From NCBI GenBank assembly GCA_030630935.1, contig DAOVMD010000251.1, positions 1 through 5,208 of the forward strand: a stretch of 5,208 nt of DNA. Direction: 5' to 3'. A program made the translations under genes and the position numbers. Below are positions 1-5,208 of the stretch, one piece after another. The notes under the pieces are model-generated. The model did no database searches, was not told where the DNA came from, and saw only the letters and a program-made list of their open reading frames with translations. The stretch is from Candidatus Mcinerneyibacteriota bacterium. Its GTDB lineage: Bacteria > AUK180 > JAQVHJ01. Numbering within the stretch: the first letter of the stretch is position 1; each line of letters opens with the position of its first letter.

Positions 1-198
1 GTTTATATTGGGACTGTATTTTATGTTATAGGTAACCATAGTTGAATTTTCCGTATCAAGATTAATTGGATAACTTACTCTATTAACAATGGTCTTTTCA
101 GGGGTCATGAATTCAAATTCGATTGAGGTTGCAGTTGTATTACCGGAATTAAATATTTCAACAGGAATGGAATATGAACTTTCAAGCCCGACTTCTAA
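1..198 (-). other. Start of a CARDB/NEW3-like beta-sandwich (residues ~1456-1521, incomplete)
   Basis: The sequence has alternating strands around S-I-P-V-E-I-F-N-S-G-N and T-S-I-E-F-E-F, then a strand with V-S-Y-P-I and a Ser/Thr-rich T-M-V-T-Y-N-I. The phrase 'V-x-I-x-N-S-G-N-T-x-A' is typical of CARDB or NEW3-type domains, in which a polar N-x-G-N turn links two strands. The domain is cut by the window edge. The upstream paralogous gene lacks it. Confidence 0.5.
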
Positions 199-3100
199 AA
201 TCTTATCCCTGCCATCTTCTTTCTTTGCCCAAGAAATGATATCCCGGATCAATCGGATATCGTAAATGGAACCAATGTATTGTCCAAAGGCATAGTCTCC
301 GTATAAAGATGAAACGATTACTTTACCGGTTCCATGCGGATACATCAGCATACAGGGCTGGCTATTTGACCGACGTCTTAAAAGGATCTTGGAGTCATCG
401 GGGTATTCAGTGAAGAATCCGTCAAAGTTAGCAGTTGTTGGATTGTAGAATATACTGGACAGCATAGGATTCCAGGAATCAACATAAGCAGAGAAACTGT
501 AGCAACTCTGGTCTTCAGACCACCCGAAACCGTTCGGAGAACCAGGGAGTACAGTAAAATCATCTCCCCTCTGTTGACTGAAAACAAAAAGGATTCCGCC
601 GTTTGAAACGAAATCGTCAAGTTTCTGCTTGAATTCTAAGTCACCCCCGCGGCCGTATAACGCACCCGAAGGAACAAAGATTAACTTCGTAAGTTCTAAT
701 GCTTCAATTGGGTTCCAGTCAGGGATGTAATATAACTGTGTAGGATTAAGAAGGTTCGTTACCATAACATCCAATGCCGGATATGTACCTGATAACAGGA
801 TACCGGATTGATATCCTTTGAGATAACCCTCGTAAGTAGGATTATAATAATCATAAGGTACATAAGTTGACTTTGTTGTTGATCTCGATACCAAATCAGG
901 TGATGACAATAAAACTTTATCACCGTTTAATATATCCTTCTCTAATACACCGTTATTGCTTTCAATAACTGACCGGGACTCGGTTTCATAATTTTCAAAA
1001 TCTTCTGAATATAAATCTATATCATCAGGATTATCAGGGTTACGACAGATTCCTGAACCACCTGACGGCTCATAAGAATACCACGATGCACCTGATGCTG
1101 TTTTACTTATGGCTTTATCGAATAGAGTGTTTCTTAAACTTCTGGTTGGGTCATTATAATAGGGATGCTGTTTAGTTTTATTGCCGGCTAAGTCGGTGGC
1201 ATAAGTATATTCATAATATCTCGGTGGGTTTCCAGGAGGAGCACAATTATTGTTATCCATTTCTTCCCTATTAACTACATATTGAACTTTAAAAGAGACC
1301 ATATAAGGTGAATGCTTTTCTTCTATACTAATATCCTTAATTATATCAATATTTACTAGTTCACTTTCCTTAATAGGAAATGTAGGTGCACTATTTTTAA
1401 CCCTATAAATAAATGCACTGTTAACCAATGGATTCAATAACCTTTCAATACTCTCCTGATTATCTGGATCATAAAGGCCAGAACCACTTTTTTTATCGTC
1501 TACAGTAAATACTTCTGAATGAATTCCTTGTACATTGGAAATAGGAAATTTTTTCTTATCTATTGTTGGGGGAGTTCTATCTATATAGACTCTTCTCTTA
1601 ATTCCTTCTTTATTAAGAACTTGTGTTATACAGCTTTCATCACTATAAAATTTAACAATAACTTCGTACTCACCAGAATCTTTAAAAATTAAATTGTCTT
1701 CACTATCTTTTTCTAAAAAATTAACCTCTGTTAAAAAACAATTATCATGTATATCATTTGCACTCGCTAGTTTTATTGTATGTACAATCGAACTAGTTTC
1801 AATATTCTTAAACTCAATCTTTAACCCATTTATATTATTATCCTCCCAATAAGGAATACCAATGTTTATCCTGCCTCCTAATAATGGACCATCTAAATCT
1901 TTCCTGAATGAAACAATAGAATAGTTATTTTCATTTTCATTATTTATTTTCTCAAAAAAAGGAACAGCAAGATCATAATAAATAATTGGATCATTATCAC
2001 CATGATTCCAATTATGATCAGCTCCAACAAGTTGATTTGACATATCTCTAAATCCGGAAACCTTAATCCTAAATCTTCCAGCAAGATAATCCAAGTCCTT
2101 TTGTTCCAGTTTAGTTAAATCAAGTTCTCCCTCCCATGTATCATTTGGAATCATCCAAGTAGTAAATTTACCTTCAACGATATTATTAGATTCAGCATTA
2201 TTAATAAACTCTTTCCATTCATTTTCTTCTCCATCTAAATCCTTTTTTAGAAAGACAACAGAATCTTTTATAACATTATAATCATTAAATGAATACATAT
2301 CAACATGCTTATCATTAGAAGTCTTATAAAACGCCATTGATTCATTCATCGTAATTAATATTTTAATTTTTTGTTTTTCCACAATTTCATATTGAGTTTT
2401 TTCTATATCATTTGCATTATCTATCAAACCATCATTATCCTTGTCAATATCACTATCTAAAAATCCATCCCTATCATAATCATAAATACTACTATTTGAA
2501 TCTAAAAAATTAACAATTTTATTCCCATCAACATCTCCATCACAAAATATAATTTCATCTTGCTCATTTTTTATTTCAATACGATATACAAATGCCGGAG
2601 CTAAAGCTTTATAGAGATTTACCTTCCCATGACCTACTCTACCTTCTGGTTCCATATATTTCTTCAGGAATAAACCTGATGTATAATACTTTCTATATAC
2701 AGGATCTACTGATGAGAATAATAAATACTTATAACGTTGCATTATATCACCATGATTTCCAAAATTCGCTTGATTAATAAATTGATATGTATCTAAATTA
2801 GGGAATTTCCTCATGATTAACGATAATGTTGCAGTGACTATAGGGGCGGCCATTGAGCACCCTTTTCCATTGTTACATCTATCATGTTGTTCCCAATTCT
2901 TATGTTTAATTGTAGTATAAATATCTTCTCCAGGAGCACAAATATCAGGTTTCTTCTTAGCATCTGTTGGATAAAATTCCCCTTTTTTATTTTTTGATGT
3001 TGTAAATCCAACTTTAATTAATTTTTTATCTACAATTTGGTTAGACGCGATCAATTGTGCATGATCACTTTCATTTGACATTGTTGCAACAATCAATCCA

Positions 3101-4563
3101 TTATATTTACTAAAAAAATCACTAAATATTTCCTTAAATGGCAAAGTAAAATCCTGAGAAATATTAGTTAATTTAATTTCAGGAAATTCGTTAATTTTTT
3201 TTAGGCAATTTTTAGTATAATCTTTATCATAAAATTTATGTATAACTCCGGTATCCATCTTTTGTTTGTAATAATCTATCAATGCTAAATATCTAGCATT
3301 GTTATCAATTCCAATAATTTTTTTCTCATTCCAATCAGCACAGATAATTCCAGTTACCATCGTACCATGACCATCCCCTATACTATCGGAACCAATAATG
3401 GTATCATTCTCATCAACTGACCAATCTTTAATCTCTTCTAACTCATCAAAGCCACAATATCCAGGTTTAACAATCGAATTATTATTTAAATCTTTAATTG
3501 TAACATTAATAGCTTTTTTATTTAACATATTTCCATTATTATAAAAGTACAATTCTTTATGGTTTGTATTTACTCCTGAATCTAAAATAGCAATTGAATT
3601 TTGACCAATTTCAGGATAATATAATAGCGCTTCTTTAAAAGATATTCCTCTACTTGTTCCATCTTTTAAATACCATTGCTTTTTTGTATTATCAGATGGA
3701 TTATAATAACAAGGATCATTTGGCTCTTCTAAATTATCCTTTATCTCACCATAACCTGAGAATGTTACATATTCAATTATTGATTCATCTTGAAGCTGTA
3801 AATATATATCTATAAAGGAATTTTCATCTAAAACCTTAAAATTATTTCCCCAGCCATTAATAAATTTACCTTGAATTTCTAAATTATGCATAATACAAAA
3901 TTCTTTTATATCCTTTTCAGAATAATCTTTCTTAAATTTAACTGTTAATATATTGTTACGAATTGGTCGATAATAATCTTGGCTAAATTCCAGTAATGGA
4001 TTAAGATTCGTTAATATTCTAATTTCAAATTTATAATAATCTTTTATTTTATCAGACCATAATTTTAATTCGTGGTAATCTTCATTCATAAAATATGAAT
4101 ATTTATCCCTCAATTTATCTTGATCGGGTACAATTAAGTAGTAATTCACATATTTGTCAGTTTCTTTCTTTCGATAAATTTTACAATTACTATCTTTAAT
4201 TATTTTATCCACTTCTGCTGCTAAAGAGTCTGGATATTCTTCTCCATTAAACACTGATTTATCAAAACCTGTCAATTTCCAAATCTCAACTTTTATATGC
4301 CATTTAATGTCTTGTTTATCAACACCGATTCTATATAAGTTTGTATATTCACCAAATTTATCACTGAAATGCGTATTGTGTCTATCAATATATTCCTCGT
4401 ATTTTTCGATTTGTTCATCCAATCCTGACCATTCCGGGTATTTTAATTCATTCTCTTCCTTAACCTGTTGCTGATTATTTGTGCAACTATTCATCATAAA
4501 AGAAAATACTAATACACTCGCAATTACAATAAACGCACTCCATAAAAGATATCTCTTCTTCAT
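1..4563 (-). CDS. Large multidomain subtilase (S8 family) lipoprotein, 3' end outside window
   Basis: This open frame of 1521 codons has no stop and leaves the window at its left edge. The ATG at 4561-4563 was chosen because AGGAG (4571-4575) lies 7 bases before it; the in-frame ATG at 4567-4569 has only one base of spacing. The order of parts is: export signal with cysteine 27; prodomain about 203-268; S8 protease about 305-655 with Asp328, His399, Asn497 and Ser570; Asp-rich calcium-type loops 675-719; Ig-like modules about 724-1135; an amidotransferase-like fold about 1230-1455; and the start of a beta-sandwich. Subtilases hydrolyse peptide bonds with a serine nucleophile and are usually made as inactive zymogens. 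Localisation on the outer face of a membrane is inferred from the signal. It is much longer than a typical subtilisin (about 380 residues). The first two thirds are far more AT-rich than the last third. Subtilase identity is very secure; substrate is unknown. Confidence 0.95.
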   Translation of the reverse strand, partial: MKKRYLLWSAFIVIASVLVFSFMMNSCTNNQQQVKEENELKYPEWSGLDEQIEKYEEYIDRHNTHFSDKFGEYTNLYRIGVDKQDIKWHIKVEIWKLTGFDKSVFNGEEYPDSLAAEVDKIIKDSNCKIYRKKETDKYVNYYLIVPDQDKLRDKYSYFMNEDYHELKLWSDKIKDYYKFEIRILTNLNPLLEFSQDYYRPIRNNILTVKFKKDYSEKDIKEFCIMHNLEIQGKFINGWGNNFKVLDENSFIDIYLQLQDESIIEYVTFSGYGEIKDNLEEPNDPCYYNPSDNTKKQWYLKDGTSRGISFKEALLYYPEIGQNSIAILDSGVNTNHKELYFYNNGNMLNKKAINVTIKDLNNNSIVKPGYCGFDELEEIKDWSVDENDTIIGSDSIGDGHGTMVTGIICADWNEKKIIGIDNNARYLALIDYYKQKMDTGVIHKFYDKDYTKNCLKKINEFPEIKLTNISQDFTLPFKEIFSDFFSKYNGLIVATMSNESDHAQLIASNQIVDKKLIKVGFTTSKNKKGEFYPTDAKKKPDICAPGEDIYTTIKHKNWEQHDRCNNGKGCSMAAPIVTATLSLIMRKFPNLDTYQFINQANFGNHGDIMQRYKYLLFSSVDPVYRKYYTSGLFLKKYMEPEGRVGHGKVNLYKALAPAFVYRIEIKNEQDEIIFCDGDVDGNKIVNFLDSNSSIYDYDRDGFLDSDIDKDNDGLIDNANDIEKTQYEIVEKQKIKILITMNESMAFYKTSNDKHVDMYSFNDYNVIKDSVVFLKKDLDGEENEWKEFINNAESNNIVEGKFTTWMIPNDTWEGELDLTKLEQKDLDYLAGRFRIKVSGFRDMSNQLVGADHNWNHGDNDPIIYYDLAVPFFEKINNENENNYSIVSFRKDLDGPLLGGRINIGIPYWEDNNINGLKIEFKNIETSSIVHTIKLASANDIHDNCFLTEVNFLEKDSEDNLIFKDSGEYEVIVKFYSDESCITQVLNKEGIKRRVYIDRTPPTIDKKKFPISNVQGIHSEVFTVDDKKSGSGLYDPDNQESIERLLNPLVNSAFIYRVKNSAPTFPIKESELVNIDIIKDISIEEKHSPYMVSFKVQYVVNREEMDNNNCAPPGNPPRYYEYTYATDLAGNKTKQHPYYNDPTRSLRNTLFDKAISKTASGASWYSYEPSGGSGICRNPDNPDDIDLYSEDFENYETESRSVIESNNGVLEKDILNGDKVLLSSPDLVSRSTTKSTYVPYDYYNPTYEGYLKGYQSGILLSGTYPALDVMVTNLLNPTQLYYIPDWNPIEALELTKLIFVPSGALYGRGGDLEFKQKLDDFVSNGGILFVFSQQRGDDFTVLPGSPNGFGWSEDQSCYSFSAYVDSWNPMLSSIFYNPTTANFDGFFTEYPDDSKILLRRRSNSQPCMLMYPHGTGKVIVSSLYGDYAFGQYIGSIYDIRLIRDIISWAKKEDGRDKILEVGLESSYSIPVEIFNSGNTTATSIEFEFMTPEKTIVNRVSYPINLDTENSTMVTYNIKYSPNIN
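199..876 (-). other. Glutamine-amidotransferase-like (ThuA/DUF4350-like) fold domain (residues ~1230-1455)
   Basis: The pattern is ALDVMVTN, then LTKLIFVPSGAL, then LDDFVSNGGILFVFS, then HGTGKVIVSSLYGDYAFG, then a terminal helix RDIISWAKK. This is the strand-helix order of flavodoxin-like class I amidotransferase relatives found in exported proteins. They typically carry 'hydrophobic strand, Gly-Gly, hydrophobic strand' and end with a 'G-x-G-x-V' strand and a helix. No GxCxG nucleophile is present, so amidotransferase activity is not expected and a binding role is more likely. Residues about 1329-1453 are nearly identical to the tail of the neighbouring gene. The family name is an inference from the pattern. 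Confidence 0.55.
204..581. repeat. Copy A of a 378-base near-identical coding repeat (inside the protease gene)
   Basis: This aligns without gaps to 4831-5208 at a constant offset of 4627 bases, in the same orientation, with 28 mismatches by hand count (about 93% identity). The match reaches the right window edge, so the true repeat is probably longer and would extend leftwards in protein terms through more of the amidotransferase-like domain. It ends sharply after the Gly-Arg-Asp codons. Confidence 0.95.
1159..2394 (-). other. Tandem Ig-like beta-sandwich region (residues ~724-1135)
   Basis: The region alternates short hydrophobic strands with charged turns. Two modules share the signature [VI]V-x-F-x-K-D-L-D-G at residues 769-778 and 883-892, 114 residues apart, which suggests a repeated domain. 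A third module begins at VYIDRTPPTI (992-1001) and ends at YATDLAGN (1121-1128), the typical start and end of bacterial Ig-like domains. Such modules act as stalks or binding surfaces. Assignment of the third is fairly firm; the first two rest on the internal repeat and strand pattern. Confidence 0.6.
2407..2541 (-). other. Asp-rich calcium-binding linker, thrombospondin type 3 / dockerin-like (residues ~675-719)
   Basis: Right after the protease domain come repeated D-x-D-x-D-G loops: DGDVDGNKIVNFLD, then DYDRDGFLD, then DIDKDNDGLID. The spacing of Asp and Gly is that of EF-hand-type or thrombospondin type 3 calcium loops, which stiffen extracellular linkers when calcium is bound. The first unit, with D-V-D-G-N and a following hydrophobic I-V-N-F, resembles half of a dockerin. 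A complete dockerin pair is not seen, so a structural linker is the more likely role. Confidence 0.8.
2599..3651 (-). other. S8 subtilase catalytic domain (residues ~305-655)
   Basis: Four hallmark segments occur in the right order. Asp328 lies in AILDSGV (codon 3580-3582). His399 lies in GDGHGTMVTG (3367-3369). The oxyanion-hole Asn497 lies in IVATMSNES (3073-3075). The nucleophile Ser570 lies in GCSMAAPIVTA (2854-2856). The domain also has PDICAPGEDI before the serine and closes with GHGKVNLYKAL, the usual end of an S8 domain. Two deviations stand out: Cys569 replaces the usual Thr of GTS, and Met-Ser replaces Ala-Gly before the oxyanion Asn. All residues needed for catalysis are present, so I expect an active enzyme. 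Confidence 0.95.
3760..3957 (-). other. Subtilase prodomain, I9/fervidolysin-like (residues ~203-268)
   Basis: Residues about 203-268 show the usual prodomain pattern: an opening beta strand (NNILTVKFKK), a helix, a middle strand, and a last strand ending in ESIIEYV. It is followed by N-D-P-C-Y-Y and Lys-Gln-Trp-Tyr-Leu (about 282-299), matching the common junction of subtilases (PNDPxxxxQW). Prodomains of this kind chaperone folding and block the active site until autocleavage. Processing probably occurs between about 268 and 295. Residues 34-202, between the signal and this prodomain, are extra charged sequence that I cannot assign to a family. Confidence 0.75.
4486..4563 (-). other. Signal peptide, probable lipoprotein type (residues 1-26)
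   Basis: The N-terminus is MKKRYLLW followed by an uninterrupted hydrophobic stretch to about residue 24, then M-N-S-Cys27 and a polar Thr/Asn/Gln/Glu-rich segment. The Lys-Lys-Arg head, hydrophobic core and cysteine at the cleavage point fit signal peptidase II processing, with Cys27 as the lipid-carrying residue. Asn at -2 and Met at -3 are not the classic Leu-Ala/Ser-Gly/Ala, so the lipobox is only a loose match. Ordinary signal peptidase I cleavage or an uncleaved anchor are alternatives. No Asp follows the cysteine. Confidence 0.7.
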
Positions 4564-4682
4564 GAACATACTCCTGATTTGATTTTTAATTTGATTAGTG
4601 TTAATAAATTATTAATGAAACCTTTTCTTAATTGTTCTAGTTTTATTTTGTATTTTTTTAGCTCTACTTCAGTCCCAAACAT
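4560..4682 (-). CDS. Small basic 40-residue ORF, probable leader gene coupled to the protease
   Basis: The frame starts at ATG 4680-4682, is preceded directly by an in-frame TGA, and ends with TGA at 4560-4562. That stop overlaps the protease start as ATGA. It has its own ribosome binding site, AAGGA at 4690-4694, 7 bases before the ATG. The transcript predicted from the promoter would begin only about 24 bases upstream. The product begins MFGTEVELKKYKIKLEQL and is rich in Lys, with a hydrophobic stretch (FINNLLTLI) in the middle; it looks like an amphipathic helix with net positive charge. I recognise no family. Possible roles are a leader peptide that controls protease translation by coupling, or a small partner protein. 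The frame could also be chance in AT-rich DNA, but the signals on both ends make that less likely. The protease ribosome binding site lies inside this frame. Confidence 0.55.
   Translation of the reverse strand: MFGTEVELKKYKIKLEQLRKGFINNLLTLIKLKIKSGVCS
4571..4575 (-). promoter_or_regulatory. Ribosome binding site of the protease gene
   Basis: AGGAG is followed by 7 bases and then the ATG at 4561-4563. The same motif is one base from the ATG at 4567-4569, too close to serve it, so this site decides the start. It is located inside the small upstream ORF, so ribosomes translating that ORF would pass over it. Confidence 0.85.
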
Positions 4683-4689
4683 TCACACT

Positions 4690-4694
4690 TCCTT
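4690..4694 (-). promoter_or_regulatory. Ribosome binding site of the 40-codon ORF
   Basis: AAGGA is followed by 7 bases and then the ATG at 4680-4682. Its strength and spacing match the site used by the protease and are the main reason to treat the short frame as translated. Confidence 0.6.
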
Positions 4695-4712
4695 TTCTAT
4701 AATTTGATTCGT

Positions 4713-4741
4713 AGTATATCATAAACCTACACCTTTGTCAA
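4713..4741 (-). promoter_or_regulatory. Near-consensus sigma-70 promoter with extended -10
   Basis: On the minus strand TTGACA (4736-4741, 6 of 6) is followed after 17 bases by TATACT (4713-4718, 5 of 6). TG sits one base before the -10 hexamer, forming an extended -10. Transcription should start near 4705-4707, about 24 bases before the small ORF and about 140 bases before the protease start. It lies between the two large genes and gives the protease its own transcription unit. Confidence 0.85.
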
Positions 4742-4781
4742 GAAATAATCTCGATTTTTAAAGAACAATTGCTTCGCTTTT

Positions 4782-4816
4782 AATTCTTCATTATTCATTG
4801 TTCATTCTTCATTCTT
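4782..4816 (-). repeat. Heptamer tandem repeat, 5 units of AANAATG
   Basis: Read on the minus strand the units are AAGAATG, AAGAATG, AACAATG, AATAATG and AAGAATT: five heptamers with a variable third base and a mismatch in the last. The stop codon of the upstream gene falls within the second and third units, so its last four residues (KNEE) are mostly repeat-encoded. Heptanucleotide tandem arrays of this kind are known from several bacterial genomes. The repeat lies about 40 bases upstream of the -35 box. Confidence 0.8.
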
Positions 4817-5208
4817 ACTTATTAAATAACTGTCCCGGCCTTCTTCTTTCTTTGCCCACGAAATAATATCCCGGATCAATCGGATATCGTAAATAGAACC
4901 AATGTATTGTCCAAAGGCATAGTCACCGTATAAAGATGAAACGATTACTTTACCGGTTCCATGCGGATACATCAGCATACATGGCTGATTATTTGATCGA
5001 CGTCTTAAAAGGATCGTGGAGTCATCGGGATATTCAGTAAAGAATCCGTCAAAGTTTGCAGTGGTTGGATTGTAGAATATACTGGACAGCATAGGATTCC
5101 AGGAATCGACATAAGCAGAGAAACTGTAGCAGCTCTGGTCTTCAGACCAGCCGAAGCCGTCAGGAGAACCCGGGAGTACAGTAAAATCTTCCCCGCGCTG
5201 CTGACTGA
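4802..5208 (-). CDS. C-terminal end of a paralogous exported protein (amidotransferase-like domain), 5' end outside window
   Basis: The frame enters from the right edge and stops at TGA 4802-4804, giving the last 135 complete codons. It covers the second half of the same amidotransferase-like domain found in the protease: SPDGFGWSEDQSC, FDGFFTEYPDD, HGTGKVIVSSLYGDYAFG, RDIISWAKK. Over 125 aligned residues only five differ (Asp/Glu twice, Asn/Asp, Lys/Thr, Ser/Asn). After GRD the two proteins have nothing in common: this one ends SYLISKNEE, whereas the protease continues into another domain. The last codons lie in a heptamer tandem repeat. The ATG at 5090-5092 is internal, since homology continues well upstream of it. 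The N-terminal part is unknown; it may or may not be another protease. It lies 61 bases upstream of the promoter of the next unit. Confidence 0.9.
   Translation of the reverse strand, partial: SQQRGEDFTVLPGSPDGFGWSEDQSCYSFSAYVDSWNPMLSSIFYNPTTANFDGFFTEYPDDSTILLRRRSNNQPCMLMYPHGTGKVIVSSLYGDYAFGQYIGSIYDIRLIRDIISWAKKEEGRDSYLISKNEE
4831..5208. repeat. Copy B of the 378-base coding repeat (tail of upstream gene)
   Basis: This is the partner of 204-581. Of 28 differences 22 are silent and six change five codons. Copy B is cut by the window edge. It is followed downstream by unrelated sequence and the heptamer array instead of the beta-sandwich coding sequence seen after copy A. Confidence 0.95.

Larger units (their letters stand above)
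4564..4801. other. Intergenic region between the two large genes
   Basis: These 238 bases contain, in order of transcription, most of the heptamer array, the promoter, the small ORF with its ribosome binding site, and the protease ribosome binding site. I see no convincing hairpin followed by a T-run after the upstream gene, so how its transcription ends is unclear. The octamer ATTTGATT (plus strand) occurs three times, at 4577-4584, 4589-4596 and 4702-4709. Confidence 0.7.

Noticed and set aside
378-620. 80-codon minus-strand open frame
   Set aside because: It overlaps the protease gene in another frame, inside the segment that is conserved at the protein level in the main frame; silent-site bias supports only the main frame.
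199-876. Active glutamine amidotransferase
   Set aside because: No GxCxG nucleophile elbow or matching His-Glu pair is visible; the cysteines present (1354, 1404) are in other contexts, so only the fold is proposed.
2592-2777. 61-codon plus-strand open frame
   Set aside because: It is antisense to the end of the S8 catalytic domain, has no recognisable family features and no upstream ribosome binding site that I can see.
4567-4569. Alternative protease start two codons upstream (M-F-M-K-K)
   Set aside because: The AGGAG motif is only one base away, too close for initiation, whereas the ATG at 4561-4563 has ideal 7-base spacing.
4630-4770. Nine-base inverted pair AATTGTTCT (4630-4638) and AGAACAATT (4762-4770) flanking the promoter
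   Set aside because: The copies are over 120 bases apart in AT-rich DNA, and such a pair is expected by chance fairly often; no mobile-element gene or target duplication accompanies it.
4741-4801. Intrinsic terminator after the upstream gene
   Set aside because: Only very short pairings around GCGAAGC are possible and no T-run follows a stable stem on the minus strand.
5090-5092. ATG as the start of the upstream gene
   Set aside because: The frame stays open to the window edge and aligns with the protease module well beyond this ATG (S-Q-Q-R-G-E-D-F onward), so this Met is internal.

Overview
The window holds one very large minus-strand gene, the tail of a second minus-strand gene upstream of it, and a 238-base intergenic stretch that carries a near-consensus promoter and a probable 40-codon leader gene. 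The DNA is AT-rich. It uses ordinary bacterial signals: AGGAG-type ribosome binding sites and a TTGACA / extended -10 promoter. This argues against a Bacteroidetes-type host, but nothing here fixes the phylum. An uncultured low-GC bacterium is a fair guess, no more. No plus-strand gene, RNA gene, CRISPR array or insertion sequence is visible.

Layout, read in the direction of transcription (right to left). (1) 5208-4802: the last 135 codons of an exported-type protein that enters from outside the window. It ends within a 5 x 7-base tandem repeat. (2) 4801-4683: the heptamer repeat (4782-4816), a strong promoter (4713-4741) and a ribosome binding site. (3) 4682-4560: a small basic ORF of 40 codons whose TGA overlaps the next ATG as ATGA. 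(4) 4563-1: an uninterrupted frame of 1521 codons running off the left edge. It encodes a probable lipoprotein with an I9/fervidolysin-like prodomain, a subtilase (S8) catalytic domain with the D-H-N-S residues intact, a calcium-binding aspartate-rich linker, about three Ig-like modules, a glutamine-amidotransferase-like (ThuA/DUF4350-like) fold domain without a catalytic cysteine, and the start of a CARDB-like beta-sandwich.

The most informative observation is that the tail of the upstream gene and an internal segment of the protease are 93% identical in DNA over 378 bases without a gap. Of 28 differences, 22 are silent, so both copies are under protein-level constraint. The homology stops abruptly just past the amidotransferase-like domain. 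The upstream copy then ends in the heptamer repeat, while the protease continues into another domain. The protease is also compositionally split. Its first ~1100 codons are very AT-rich, and the part carrying the shared module is clearly richer in G+C. Together these point to a family of multidomain surface proteins that share a C-terminal module joined to different N-terminal parts.

Functionally, I infer an exported, membrane-anchored, self-processing protease that acts on extracellular proteins or peptides and has a long adhesive or structural C-terminus. The substrate and the role of the amidotransferase-like module are unknown.
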